The notes under the pieces are model-generated. The model did no database searches. It saw only the letters and a program-made list of their open reading frames with translations, and was not told the DNA's origin. The position numbers and the translations under genes were made by a program. From Bacteroidota bacterium (GTDB lineage Bacteria; Bacteroidota; Bacteroidia; Bacteroidales; Prolixibacteraceae), in the NCBI GenBank assembly GCA_023412195.1, contig JAEYNZ010000156.1, positions 1 through 19,727 of the forward strand: a stretch of DNA of 19,727 nucleotides, in the 5' to 3' direction. This document shows, piece after piece, positions 1 to 8,402 of this stretch (its first letter is position 1; each line of letters starts with the position of its first letter).

Positions 1-36
1 AATATTACCGAAAGGTTAGGGTTGTAAATTAGGGAA

Positions 37-67
37 CCGCCGTATACGAGAACCGTACGTACGGTGC
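37..67 (+). ncRNA. Group II intron domain V (catalytic hairpin)
   Basis: The lower stem pairs 38-44 with 60-66 and the upper stem pairs 45-48 with 54-57, with a loop at 49-53. Bases 58-59 (CG) form the two-nucleotide bulge on the 3' strand that is diagnostic of domain V. The catalytic triad position (38-40) reads CGC, pairing C-G, G-U, C-G; CGC is a known alternative to AGC, for example in the Oceanobacillus iheyensis group IIC intron. C37 and C67 at the base would normally pair and do not here, which could be natural variation or slight decay. Confidence 0.8.
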
Positions 68-88
68 TGTGAGAGGTCGGAAAGTAAA

Positions 89-120
89 GTAGGAGGAAAA
101 CTACTTTATTTTCCTCCTAC
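89..120 (+). ncRNA. Group II intron domain VI (branch-point hairpin)
   Basis: This is a perfect 12-bp stem, 89-100 against 109-120, with an 8-nt loop (101-108). It sits about 20 nt after domain V and just before the predicted intron end, as expected for domain VI. The branch adenosine is probably A119 near the base of the 3' strand, although the simple fold pairs it with T90. Without domain V next to it, this hairpin would look like an ordinary terminator. Confidence 0.65.
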
Positions 121-126
121 TCGATT

Positions 127-550
127 GGTTGAAATAAGTAGAGCGTATAATCAAGTAATAATTTGTCATAATATTTAATGGTTGAATCCTTCTGATTTTA
201 AGACACATCTGAGAAGATAACACCTTTTGTATAGCTTTCATCTGAATGTTGCGCCATTTAATTCATGAAAGGTCTGGTAATTTTGTTAATGAAATCATAA
301 AGATCATGGAAAGCTGAACAGGAAAATAGTGCAAAAAGGTAGTTGAAAAGCCTGCTGATTGCGCTTTTTTACCAAAGCCGTCTAATTTGAGCTTCCTGAG
401 TAACTTCTTGTTAATGCCTCTAAACCTGATTTTAATCAACTATTCCAAATTTTCATTGTTATACAAAAACAATACACAGAAGAGTTTTGGAATATATTGA
501 CTATTTATTAATTATTAAGGTTTTTTGTTAATCTCAAAAACAATGATTCT
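127..550. other. AT-rich region without a gene, upstream of susC-like gene
   Basis: I see no convincing coding sequence on either strand. The longest open stretch is a 58-codon minus-strand frame (439 down to 263) that opens with TTG directly after a stop and matches no family I know. Bases 338-373 can form a weak hairpin (346-351 with 363-368) followed by a T run, which might be a poor terminator. The last 80 bases are very AT-rich and presumably hold the susC promoter, but I find no clean TAnnTTTG element there. Confidence 0.6.
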
Positions 551-3500
551 ATGAAAAAGATTACGCTTTTTTTATCGGTACTTCTTTTCATGGGAATACT
601 GTCTGTCAATGCCCAAACCAGGACAGTAACCGGACAGGTTACTTCGGCAGAGGATGGCGGTCCAATCCCGGGAGTTTCGATATCAGTGCAGGGAACTACC
701 CTGGGAACGGTTAGTGACATGGATGGAAAGTATTCCCTGCAGGTGCCACAGGATGCACAGACCCTTGTTTTTTCCTTTGTGGGTATGGCAACCAGCGAAG
801 TTTCCATACAAGGTAGAAATACGATAGATGTTACAATGCAGCCACAGTCGATAGGTGTAGATGAAGTAGTGGTTACAGCACTGGGTACCACCAGGGCAAA
901 AAAATCGCTGGGCTATGCATCACAGGGTGTAAACAGTGAAGCTATAACAGCCACTAATGAACTTAATCCGATATCTGCACTCTCAGGCAAAGTGGCAGGG
1001 ATGCAGATTGCTGGCCAGAATTTTGCAGGTTCGCAAAATATATTGATCAGGGGGGCCAGTTCATTTGGAGCTAATAACCAGCCGCTTTTTGTGGTGGATG
1101 GTGTACCAATCAGCAATGAAAACTTCAATACGACATCTGCCCAGACAGGTGGTGGCGGTTATGACTATGGATCCATGATTAATGACCTGAACGCCTATGA
1201 TATTTCAAGTATTGATGTTCTGAAGGGCAGTGCTGCTTCTGCACTTTACGGAAGCAGGGGACAAAACGGGGTCATTATGATTACCACCAAATCAGGAAGA
1301 GCTGGCAGAAATTCCTTTTCTGTAGAATTAAATTCAGGAGTAAGTTTCGAAAACGTTTCCATTCTTCCCCGGCAGCAAAATATGTATGGTGGTGGATTTG
1401 GCGATTTTGAAACGGTTAATATTCCCGGACACGGTGAATTCCAGGTTGTATACTATGCTATGGATGAAAGCTGGGGACCTAAGTATGAGGGGCAGGAAGT
1501 ACTTCACTGGTGGGGTGCAGCAGATTATGAAAAGGGAATAACTGATCGGCCGGTGACTGCACCATGGGTGGCACCGGCAAATGATGTACGCTCTTTTTAT
1601 GAAACTGGTATCACATACCAGAATTCAATGAATATTGTTGCTACCAGCGATCTTTCAGCAATCCGTCTGGGTTATACAAATGCCAATATGACGGGTATTC
1701 ATCCCAATTCAACACAGGAAAAACACAATTTTAACATCAATGGAGAAACATCTTTATTCGATGGTTTTATTGATGTACATTCAAATTTGAATGTAGTTTA
1801 TACGGAAACCCTGGGAAGGCCCCAGTTTGGGTACGGAGATAATTCCCAGTCACAGAAGTTTTTCCAGTGGGGGCAGAGGCAGCTTGACTTCGACAAATTA
1901 AAAAATTACGTGAATGCTGACGGAACAATGCGCACCTGGAACCGCAGTGCATGGGATGATCCCACACCTGTTTACTCCGACAACCCATACTGGACTGCCT
2001 ACAGGAATTATCAGGATGACGACCGCCTGCGCGTATTTGGCCGGGCAGGCATAACTTTCAACCTTACTGATTATCTAAGGGCGACAGGAAACTTTTACTA
2101 TGATACATATACCTTTAATCAGAGGGAGCGTGTTTCAATCGGATCCCAGGCAATGTCGATGTACACCCAGATCAACCGGCAGGCTACTGAAACAAATATG
2201 GAAGGGAAACTGGAATTCAACAGGACATTTGATGACTTAAGTATTCTGGCGATGGTAGGAGGTAACAGCCGGAATGAGAATTATGCAAGGTTCAATGGTG
2301 AAACAAATGGAGGGCTGGTGATCGATGGCCTTTGGAACCTTAGCAATTCAGCCAATCAGCCATTGCTTGGTGATTTAAAACGTGAACTTAGGGTTAACAG
2401 CTGGTTTGCATCTGCAAGCATTGGCTTCCGTGACATGATTTATCTCGATGGTACTTTCAGGCAGGATTTTGACTCGACTTTGCCATTGGAGAATAACCAA
2501 TATTCTTATCCCTCAGTTTCTTTAAGTTTTATTGCTTCTGAACTTTTGGAGTTACCATGGCTCGACAACCTTAAAGTACGTGCCAATTACGGAGAAACAG
2601 GAAGTGGCACCACACCATACCAGGTATTCAATGTGTACACTATTGGTGACCCGTTCCAGGGAAATCCTACTTTCACGAATCAAACTGCTCTCAGAAACCG
2701 TGACCTGGTACCTGAGCGGACCAAGGAGGTTGAGTTCGGACTTGAAGGAGCTTTTTACAAAAATCGGGTAGGTTTCGATTTTAGTTACTACGACAGGAAT
2801 ACCTCAAATCAGATCGTTACACAGGAAATCAGTGGTGCAGCCGGCTATACAAGCAAAATAATCAATGCAGGTAAAATCAACAACAAGGGTATTGAAGTTC
2901 TTCTGTATGGCAGCCCGGTTCGTACAAACGATTATGGATGGGATATAACCCTGAACTTTGCCAGGAACAGGAACACAGTGCTGGATCTTCCTGACGGGCT
3001 TGACAAAATACAACTTGCAGCAGCTCCTTTCGGGGGTGCATTGCTTACAGCTGTTGAAGGTTCCACTTTTCAGGAACTGATAGTCTATAACTACCGTTTT
3101 GATGAGAACGGAAACAAAATGATAGGGCCAGATGGGATGTATCTCAGGGGTGAGCTCGAATCGGTAGGTTCAGTACTCCCGGATTATACTGCAGGTATCA
3201 GGAACGTTTTCCGTTACAGGGATATTGATGTGGGTGCGCTGATTGATATTTCAAAGGGAGGTGTATATTATTCCCTGACGCACATGTGGGCTATGTATTC
3301 AGGAATGGCCGCTGAAACTGCCACTCCTACTTCCAATGGAAATACCATCAGAGAAGACGGACTTGTTCTTGAGGGTGTAACAGAAAGCGGGCAGCCTAAT
3401 ACCACCCAAATTTCAGCACAGGATTATTCATTCAGGCATTATCATGGGTATGGTACCCCCAGTGCCCCAAATGTTTTTGATGCGTCCTACTTTAAGCTAA

Positions 3501-3718
3501 GGGAAGTGACATTGGGTTATACCCTGCCCCAGTTATTTGATGAAATACAGTCTGTGAGGGTTTCCTTATATGGACGGAACCTGGCTGTGTGGGGACTGGG
3601 AAATAAAGGAATTGACCCTGAAACAGTAGTGGGAGGTTCAGGCAATATACAAGGCCTTGAAGGAGGTATTATACCTGCTACCCGCACATATGGATTCAAC
3701 GTAAGAATTAATTTTTAA
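551..3718 (+). CDS. SusC/RagA-family TonB-linked outer-membrane transporter
   Basis: This is the beta-barrel half of a SusCD nutrient importer, moving a glycan, peptide or similar oligomer across the outer membrane using TonB energy. The 1055-residue protein has a signal peptide (about 1-22), a carboxypeptidase-like regulatory domain (about 24-98), a TonB-box-like DEVVVTALG (104-112), a plug domain (about 115-247, with VVDGVPISN and VLKGSAASALYGSRGQNG), and a long barrel ending in a C-terminal phenylalanine. The length is normal for SusC. The ATG at 551 is followed at once by the signal peptide, and no Shine-Dalgarno sequence precedes it, as is usual in Bacteroidota. The susD partner starts 21 bp after its stop. 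No hydrolase, sensor or anti-sigma/ECF gene lies nearby, so the substrate cannot be predicted. The family is certain; the cargo is unknown. Confidence 0.96.
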   Translation: MKKITLFLSVLLFMGILSVNAQTRTVTGQVTSAEDGGPIPGVSISVQGTTLGTVSDMDGKYSLQVPQDAQTLVFSFVGMATSEVSIQGRNTIDVTMQPQSIGVDEVVVTALGTTRAKKSLGYASQGVNSEAITATNELNPISALSGKVAGMQIAGQNFAGSQNILIRGASSFGANNQPLFVVDGVPISNENFNTTSAQTGGGGYDYGSMINDLNAYDISSIDVLKGSAASALYGSRGQNGVIMITTKSGRAGRNSFSVELNSGVSFENVSILPRQQNMYGGGFGDFETVNIPGHGEFQVVYYAMDESWGPKYEGQEVLHWWGAADYEKGITDRPVTAPWVAPANDVRSFYETGITYQNSMNIVATSDLSAIRLGYTNANMTGIHPNSTQEKHNFNINGETSLFDGFIDVHSNLNVVYTETLGRPQFGYGDNSQSQKFFQWGQRQLDFDKLKNYVNADGTMRTWNRSAWDDPTPVYSDNPYWTAYRNYQDDDRLRVFGRAGITFNLTDYLRATGNFYYDTYTFNQRERVSIGSQAMSMYTQINRQATETNMEGKLEFNRTFDDLSILAMVGGNSRNENYARFNGETNGGLVIDGLWNLSNSANQPLLGDLKRELRVNSWFASASIGFRDMIYLDGTFRQDFDSTLPLENNQYSYPSVSLSFIASELLELPWLDNLKVRANYGETGSGTTPYQVFNVYTIGDPFQGNPTFTNQTALRNRDLVPERTKEVEFGLEGAFYKNRVGFDFSYYDRNTSNQIVTQEISGAAGYTSKIINAGKINNKGIEVLLYGSPVRTNDYGWDITLNFARNRNTVLDLPDGLDKIQLAAAPFGGALLTAVEGSTFQELIVYNYRFDENGNKMIGPDGMYLRGELESVGSVLPDYTAGIRNVFRYRDIDVGALIDISKGGVYYSLTHMWAMYSGMAAETATPTSNGNTIREDGLVLEGVTESGQPNTTQISAQDYSFRHYHGYGTPSAPNVFDASYFKLREVTLGYTLPQLFDEIQSVRVSLYGRNLAVWGLGNKGIDPETVVGGSGNIQGLEGGIIPATRTYGFNVRINF

Positions 3719-3739
3719 TCCGTTAAATAAGAAGATAAG

Positions 3740-5278
3740 ATGAAGCCTATTAAATATTTCGCTTTATTATTTGCAGGTATATTTATGTATGCCTGCGACG
3801 TGGATTATTACAGTGATCCAAATAGTCCTGAAATCCCGCCAACTTATGGTGTAATGAACCGTGTTCAAAAGCAGTTAATGCTGGATACACGTGATGTATG
3901 GTTTTCAGGCCGGCAAAGCCTGCTTTGGATGCAATACTGGAACCAGGTAAACTACACGGAAGAAGACAGGTTCCAGTATCGTGAAACTGTTAATCTTGCC
4001 GGATGGAATGATATATATAAAAATGCCCAGGATTTATGGGATATTATAGAACTAAATACGAATGAGGACACAAGGGTTGATATGCAACGATTTGGCCCCA
4101 ATGAGAACCAGATTTCAGCTGCGCGTATCATGCTTGTGTATGTATATCTTCATGCAGTTGAAACCTGGGGTGATGTTCCATATGCTTCATATGGAGGTGA
4201 CAATCCTTCTTTCCAGGCAAATCAGCTTAAACAGGAGACTGATGGTATAGATGCTCCTGTTTATGCCCGGCAACAAGATATTTATGCCGATATGCTGAAT
4301 GAACTGGCAGAAGCACAAGCCAATATTTCAACTGATGATATCGTCATCCAGGGTGATAACTTTTATGGAGGAGATGCTGTTCAGTGGAAGAAGTTTGCAA
4401 ATTCACTCCGGCTGAGAATAGCCAACCGTATCAAGCACGTATATCCTGCAGCCCAGCAACATATCGATGCTGCAATTGCAGCGGGTGTAATGGAATCTAA
4501 TGCCGACAATGCAGGTGTTACTTTTGAAGCCACTGCTGTTAATGGTGCACCCATGTATCAGGGTTTCGTTGTAGAAGCCCGTCGTGACTTTGCTCCTTCC
4601 ATGCAGTTTGTTCAGTTGCTGCAGGGAGAGATAGGGCCGTTTGGAGTTGCAGATCCGAGGCTTGATGTGTTTGTTGCCAACAATGCACAGGGCAACAAGG
4701 TGGGTATTCCTTTAACTGATGCCAACAATGTTGTTGGGGCTTTTCAGTGGGAATCAGATCCCGGAGCAGCTATTCTTGCTCCCGATTATGAAGAGATCTA
4801 TATGGAGTATGCCGAGGTGTGCTTTATCATGAGCGAACTGAATGGATGGGACCAGCAGTGGTATGAGGCAGGTGTCAGGGCATCAATGGAAAAATGGGGG
4901 ATTCCTCAGGCGCAGGTTGATACATATGTTACAGCCCTTCCTCCTGCCAGCGCAGAGACTGTTTTAACTCAAAAGTATATTGCCCTGTATATGCAACCTC
5001 TGGAGGCCTGGAGTGAATACCGAAGAACTGGTTATCCCATGACCCTTGTGAGGCCGAATACTCCTTATGATTATACTTTCCCTACTGCAGAAGGTCCGGT
5101 AACCCGACAGTACACATTTGTACCTATTGGCGGGCTGACCGATTTACCGGAAAGAAATGCTTATCCGTTAAACGAAGCCAGCATCAATGAAACAAATGTA
5201 TCGGCAGCAGCATCTGCCATGGGAGGAAACACTCAGCAGACACCACTCTGGTGGGCTCAGAAGATCTATGTGAACTGA
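3740..5278 (+). CDS. SusD/RagB-family outer-membrane lipoprotein
   Basis: This is the surface-exposed substrate-binding lid that sits on the SusC barrel encoded just upstream. The 512-residue protein has a lipoprotein signal with lipobox Met-Tyr-Ala-Cys (Cys19), followed by acidic residues (Asp-Val-Asp) that resemble a Bacteroidota surface-export signal. The helical segment around 127-148, ending VETWGDVPYA, is typical of the family, and overall it fits the SusD-like group often found with peptide- or non-starch-type SusC proteins (PF12771-like). It is co-transcribed with the SusC gene (21 bp gap) and is followed by a strong terminator at 5298-5330, so the operon has only these two genes. Confidence 0.95.
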   Translation: MKPIKYFALLFAGIFMYACDVDYYSDPNSPEIPPTYGVMNRVQKQLMLDTRDVWFSGRQSLLWMQYWNQVNYTEEDRFQYRETVNLAGWNDIYKNAQDLWDIIELNTNEDTRVDMQRFGPNENQISAARIMLVYVYLHAVETWGDVPYASYGGDNPSFQANQLKQETDGIDAPVYARQQDIYADMLNELAEAQANISTDDIVIQGDNFYGGDAVQWKKFANSLRLRIANRIKHVYPAAQQHIDAAIAAGVMESNADNAGVTFEATAVNGAPMYQGFVVEARRDFAPSMQFVQLLQGEIGPFGVADPRLDVFVANNAQGNKVGIPLTDANNVVGAFQWESDPGAAILAPDYEEIYMEYAEVCFIMSELNGWDQQWYEAGVRASMEKWGIPQAQVDTYVTALPPASAETVLTQKYIALYMQPLEAWSEYRRTGYPMTLVRPNTPYDYTFPTAEGPVTRQYTFVPIGGLTDLPERNAYPLNEASINETNVSAAASAMGGNTQQTPLWWAQKIYVN

Positions 5279-5297
5279 TTTTTTGTTATAGCATAAT

Positions 5298-5330
5298 AAG
5301 GCTCCGGATGATCTGCCGGGGCCTTTTTTT
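5298..5330 (+). terminator. Intrinsic terminator of the susCD pair
   Basis: A 10-bp stem (5298-5307 with 5316-5325, one G-T pair) with an 8-nt loop is followed by seven T residues (5324-5330). It lies 20 bp after the susD stop and touches the stop codon of the convergent gene at 5329. In the reverse direction the T run is poor, so it mainly serves the + strand. Confidence 0.9.
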
Positions 5331-6588
5331 ATGTTTCTCTTTTTTTCTTTTTGGCAGCAGGAAACAGGATGTTGTTCAGAATCAGCCTGTAACCTGGAGA
5401 ATTGGGAAACAGGTTTAAATCGGTGGGAGCATCACCTACAAGGTGGCGGTAGTCCTCCGGATCGTGACCTCCATAAAAAGTCCAGAATCCTTTTCCCCTC
5501 TCACCATGAATATACCGTGCTTCACGTGCAGGTTTGTTTTCCCCGAGAACAAGTACATTTGGTTTAAGAACTTCATTCCTGAAAGCGGTTGTCTGCCCCA
5601 TAAACCCCTTAATCATGTTGTTGTGGTTCTGGCATAGCATCGTAGGAATGGGATCCCATTTTGCTGAAAACTCGAAAAGCGTGAAAAAGTCATTTTCCCT
5701 CACAACCTGGCGGGTAGTGGTAGCATCGATATCTGAAAATTCATAAACTGTGGGATCCATTTCAAGCATGAAATTTTCGAAAGCAAAAGTACGGCTGTAA
5801 TCCAGTTTTTCATTGGCATGCGGATCGGCAGGGTCACCATCAAACATAGGCCCGCAAATGTCTATTCCCATTGCTGCATGGGCTATGTCATAGGTATCAG
5901 TAGCAGCACACATCGCAAAGAGAAACCCACCATTCAAAACGTATCTTTCAATCTCCCTTGATACAAATGCCTTCATTTCTGAAACTTTCAGGAACCCTAA
6001 CTTTTCCGCTGTTTCCCTGTTGATGGTTACTTCCTGCTGATACCAGGGCATGTGCTGATAGGTTCGCCAGAATTTGCCAAACTGCCCTGTAAAATCCTCA
6101 TGGTGAAGATGAAGCCAGTCGTATTCCGACAGTTTTCCATCAACGATTTCTTCATCATATATTTTATCATACTCAATTTCAGCATAAGTCAGAACGAGGG
6201 TAACTGCATCATCCCATGGCAGTTTGTTGGGTGGTGTATATACTGCAACCCGGGGAGCCTTGTTCATGCTCACTGCATCCTGATTGACCTCGGGTTGAGC
6301 AATTTCATTCAGGATTGCCGAAGCCTGTCCATCCGTGATAGTTTCAAAAGTTACGCCTCTCACTACACATTCACTTTCAATCCGGGGGCTGTGTTCCATC
6401 AGAAAACTGCCTCCCCTGTAGTTCAGCAGCCATTTGACCTCTGCATCACGCTGCAGGACCCAATAAGCTATTCCATATGATTTCAGGTGGTTTCGCTGTG
6501 AATCATCCATAGGAATCAACAGGTGGATGGATTGTGCATGAACGGCAATCAGACAAAAAAATATCAATAATGCGGTTTTGTTTCTCAT
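5329..6588 (-). CDS. Secreted protein of unknown role, class I amidotransferase-like fold (often mislabelled asparagine synthetase B)
   Basis: The best start is the ATG at 6588, giving 419 residues with a clean signal peptide (about 1-18, cut near HAQS). A TTG seven codons upstream would place charged residues before the signal and is rejected. From memory, close relatives in Bacteroidota are often labelled asparagine synthetase B, but there is no N-terminal catalytic Cys2 and no SGGxDS PPi loop, so that name is not supported. What can be seen: a segment RVAVYTPPNKLPWDDAV (about 113-129) followed by YDWLHLHHEDFTG (about 156-168), a glycine-rich turn with a cysteine, GGFLFAMCAATDTY (Cys227), and late in the protein FWTFYGGHDPEDY (His375). 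This order (early strand, Asp-Trp-Leu-His strand, Cys at an elbow, late Gly-His) resembles class I glutamine amidotransferase/ThuA-like folds. I infer a periplasmic hydrolase or binding protein; the substrate is unknown. Confidence 0.85.
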   Translation of the reverse strand: MRNKTALLIFFCLIAVHAQSIHLLIPMDDSQRNHLKSYGIAYWVLQRDAEVKWLLNYRGGSFLMEHSPRIESECVVRGVTFETITDGQASAILNEIAQPEVNQDAVSMNKAPRVAVYTPPNKLPWDDAVTLVLTYAEIEYDKIYDEEIVDGKLSEYDWLHLHHEDFTGQFGKFWRTYQHMPWYQQEVTINRETAEKLGFLKVSEMKAFVSREIERYVLNGGFLFAMCAATDTYDIAHAAMGIDICGPMFDGDPADPHANEKLDYSRTFAFENFMLEMDPTVYEFSDIDATTTRQVVRENDFFTLFEFSAKWDPIPTMLCQNHNNMIKGFMGQTTAFRNEVLKPNVLVLGENKPAREARYIHGERGKGFWTFYGGHDPEDYRHLVGDAPTDLNLFPNSPGYRLILNNILFPAAKKKKRET

Positions 6589-6733
6589 TTCTGTTTTCTT
6601 TGACCCCAATTTACAAATATTAAATATTTCAGGGAAAAACAGGCATTAAATTTTATTAAAACTGATCAGTGTTCCTGAAGTGTGCTTATAACCAGTGACT
6701 ACCCCCGGCAAGCTATTCATCGTAATGATTTCA
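6589..6733. other. Short intergenic region downstream of dnaB
   Basis: These 145 bp lie between the dnaB stop and the start of the secreted-protein gene, both on the minus strand. They contain a perfect 10-bp palindrome, ACTGATCAGT (6661-6670). I see no intrinsic terminator for dnaB and no perfect TAnnTTTG element, so read-through from dnaB is possible. Confidence 0.5.
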
Positions 6734-8278
6734 TTAAAATGGCGGTTGTCCCCCTGACTGGTCAAATTTATGTTGAGATGTTAAACCTGCAGCAAGATAT
6801 TCTCCCTCTTCTTCTTCGTTCATTTTGGAGCTGAACGTTTTGGATGCATTGAAAGTGTCGTTGAAAGTGGGCTGCATATCGCTGAATTTTGCCAGTTCCT
6901 TTTTGAAGGAAAGATGCACATCGCCAGTGGCCCCGTTTCTGTGTTTGGCTATAATGATTTCAGCAACTCCTATCAGTGAATTACCTGATTCATCTTCTGT
7001 CAGGCCGTAATACTCAGGCCGGTGAATGAACGTAACAATGTCGGCATCCTGTTCTATCGCACCTGATTCACGAAGGTCGGAAAGCTGCGGACGTTTACCT
7101 TCCCTCGATTCTACTGACCGGTTCAGCTGCGACAGCGCCAGGATTGGAATGTTTAGTTCCTTGGCAATAGCCTTTAGAGATCTTGAAATGGTGCTTACTT
7201 CCTGTTCGCGGCTTCCCCTGTTGTCGCTGCCAGCCGTCATCAGCTGCAGGTAATCGACGATAACCACCTGGATGTCGTGTTGCATCTTCAGCCTCCGGCA
7301 CTTTGCCCTGAACTCAAATATGGAAAGGGCAGGGGTATCATCTACAAAAATGGGAGCCTTTTCCAGTGCCGATATTTTACGGTTCAGATGTTCCCACTCA
7401 TAGTTTTCCAACCTTCCTGTTTTCAGTTTATCATTTCCCAACTCTGTTTCAGCGGCAATAAGCCTGTTTACCAACTGCAGTGAGGACATTTCAAGAGAAA
7501 ATACTGCAACTGACCGGTTGTGGTCAACAGCCATATTCCGGGCCATGCTTAAAACAAAGGCAGTCTTACCCATCGAGGGGCGGGCAGCAACAATGACAAG
7601 GTCGGTTTTTTGCCATCCCGATGTAATTCTGTCTAATGCGGTGAACCCGGAAGGTACTCCACTCAAACCGCTTTTCTGGTGCCTTGCCTTTTCGATCTGT
7701 ATGATGGCCTCGTTCAGTAAGGGTTTGATGGGAACCGTTTCCTTTTTAATATTTCGCTCTGCCACCTGGAAAAGGGAGGATTCGGAGTAGTCGATCAGAT
7801 CATCCACATCCATGGTGTCATCATATGATTTTGCCTGAATCTCTGATGATACCCTGATCAGTTCCCGCTGGATGAACTTCTGGGCAATAATACGTGCATG
7901 GAATTCAATATGGGCAGCAGAAGCCACCCTTCTTGTCAGCTGGGTGATGTAAGAGGGTCCTCCCACTTCATCGAGCTGGTTGCGGTCCTTTAACTCCTGT
8001 GTAACCATCAACAGGTCGACAGGCTTTTCGTGTGTGGAAAGTTCCTTGATTGCTTCAAAAATTTTCTGATGAACTTCCTTATAAAAACTGGATGTATCAA
8101 TGATATCGGCTACAGTAACATAAGCATCACGTTCAAGCATCAGTGCGCCCAGCACCGCCTCTTCAACTTCAACAGCCTGGGGAGGAAGTTTTCCATACTG
8201 GGCATTTATCTCGTCAATGGTTAAACCGGTTGGTCGCCCCTGCTGGTTGTTGGTTCTTTTATTCTTATCTGCAGCCAT
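6734..8278 (-). CDS. dnaB: Replicative DNA helicase DnaB
   Basis: This is the hexameric 5'-3' helicase that unwinds DNA at the replication fork and is loaded at the origin by DnaA and a loader. The 514-residue protein has the N-terminal helical domain (about 30-130), a linker, and a RecA-like ATPase domain with Walker A ARPSMGKT (232-239), Walker B VVIVDYLQLM (338-347), the SQLNR motif (383-387), DLRESGAIEQDAD (401-413) and the arginine-finger region KHRNG (445-449). No intein interrupts it, and the acidic C-terminal tail is short. The ATG at 8278 is preceded by a 124-bp gap to ddl that contains a perfect DnaA box. The gene may be read partly from the ddl operon, since no terminator is seen between them. 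Confidence 0.98.
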   Translation of the reverse strand: MAADKNKRTNNQQGRPTGLTIDEINAQYGKLPPQAVEVEEAVLGALMLERDAYVTVADIIDTSSFYKEVHQKIFEAIKELSTHEKPVDLLMVTQELKDRNQLDEVGGPSYITQLTRRVASAAHIEFHARIIAQKFIQRELIRVSSEIQAKSYDDTMDVDDLIDYSESSLFQVAERNIKKETVPIKPLLNEAIIQIEKARHQKSGLSGVPSGFTALDRITSGWQKTDLVIVAARPSMGKTAFVLSMARNMAVDHNRSVAVFSLEMSSLQLVNRLIAAETELGNDKLKTGRLENYEWEHLNRKISALEKAPIFVDDTPALSIFEFRAKCRRLKMQHDIQVVIVDYLQLMTAGSDNRGSREQEVSTISRSLKAIAKELNIPILALSQLNRSVESREGKRPQLSDLRESGAIEQDADIVTFIHRPEYYGLTEDESGNSLIGVAEIIIAKHRNGATGDVHLSFKKELAKFSDMQPTFNDTFNASKTFSSKMNEEEEGEYLAAGLTSQHKFDQSGGQPPF

Positions 8279-8388
8279 TTTATTTCAGTTTTTGGTCATT
8301 AAAAATTGAGTACGGAATGTACGGCTGGTAAAAATACAAAATAAGCAGCCTGTCACAGTTGTATGGCCTGTGAAGTTGTCAACGAAAG

Positions 8389-8397
8389 TTATCCACA
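8389..8397 (+). promoter_or_regulatory. Perfect DnaA box upstream of dnaB
   Basis: TTATCCACA matches the strongest DnaA 9-mer (E. coli R1 type) without mismatch. It lies in the ddl-dnaB gap, 111 bp upstream of the dnaB start codon, just past the ddl stop. A nearby inverted repeat, TCACAG/CTGTGA (8353-8358 and 8368-8373), lies between the box and dnaB. No second perfect box is nearby, so this looks like a regulatory or titration site rather than an origin. Confidence 0.55.
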
Positions 8398-8402
8398 AAT
8401 GT

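Larger units (their letters stand above)
1..126 (+). mobile_element. 3' end of a group II intron (truncated by window edge)
   Basis: The left edge shows the two 3'-terminal structural domains of a group II self-splicing intron in the right order: a domain V hairpin (about 37-67), a short linker, then a long domain VI hairpin (89-120) and a short tail. The sequence around domain V has the usual look of bacterial group II introns. Orientation is + strand, so the reverse transcriptase/maturase gene and domains I-IV, if still present, lie left of the window. The 3' splice site is probably within TCGATT at 121-126; I cannot fix it to the base without the 5' exon. No gene continues on the right side, so the insertion appears to be intergenic. 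Confidence 0.8.

Noticed and set aside
338..373. A possible terminator hairpin followed by T residues
   Set aside because: The stem is short and AT-rich with a large loop and no gene in front of it, so it is only mentioned in the gap description.
263..439. A 58-codon minus-strand open frame in the gap before the susC-like gene
   Set aside because: It starts with TTG directly after a stop, has no initiation signal, and its translation resembles no family I recognise; AT-rich gaps give such frames by chance.
6052..6480. A 142-codon plus-strand frame inside the secreted-protein gene
   Set aside because: It is antisense to a well-supported gene and its translation has no domain or signal that I can recognise.
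5329..6588. Naming the secreted protein asparagine synthetase B
   Set aside because: The catalytic N-terminal Cys and the SGGxDS pyrophosphatase loop are missing, and a signal peptide is present.
8353..8397. The DnaA box region as a replication origin
   Set aside because: Only one perfect box is present and there is no cluster of boxes or AT-rich unwinding block next to it.
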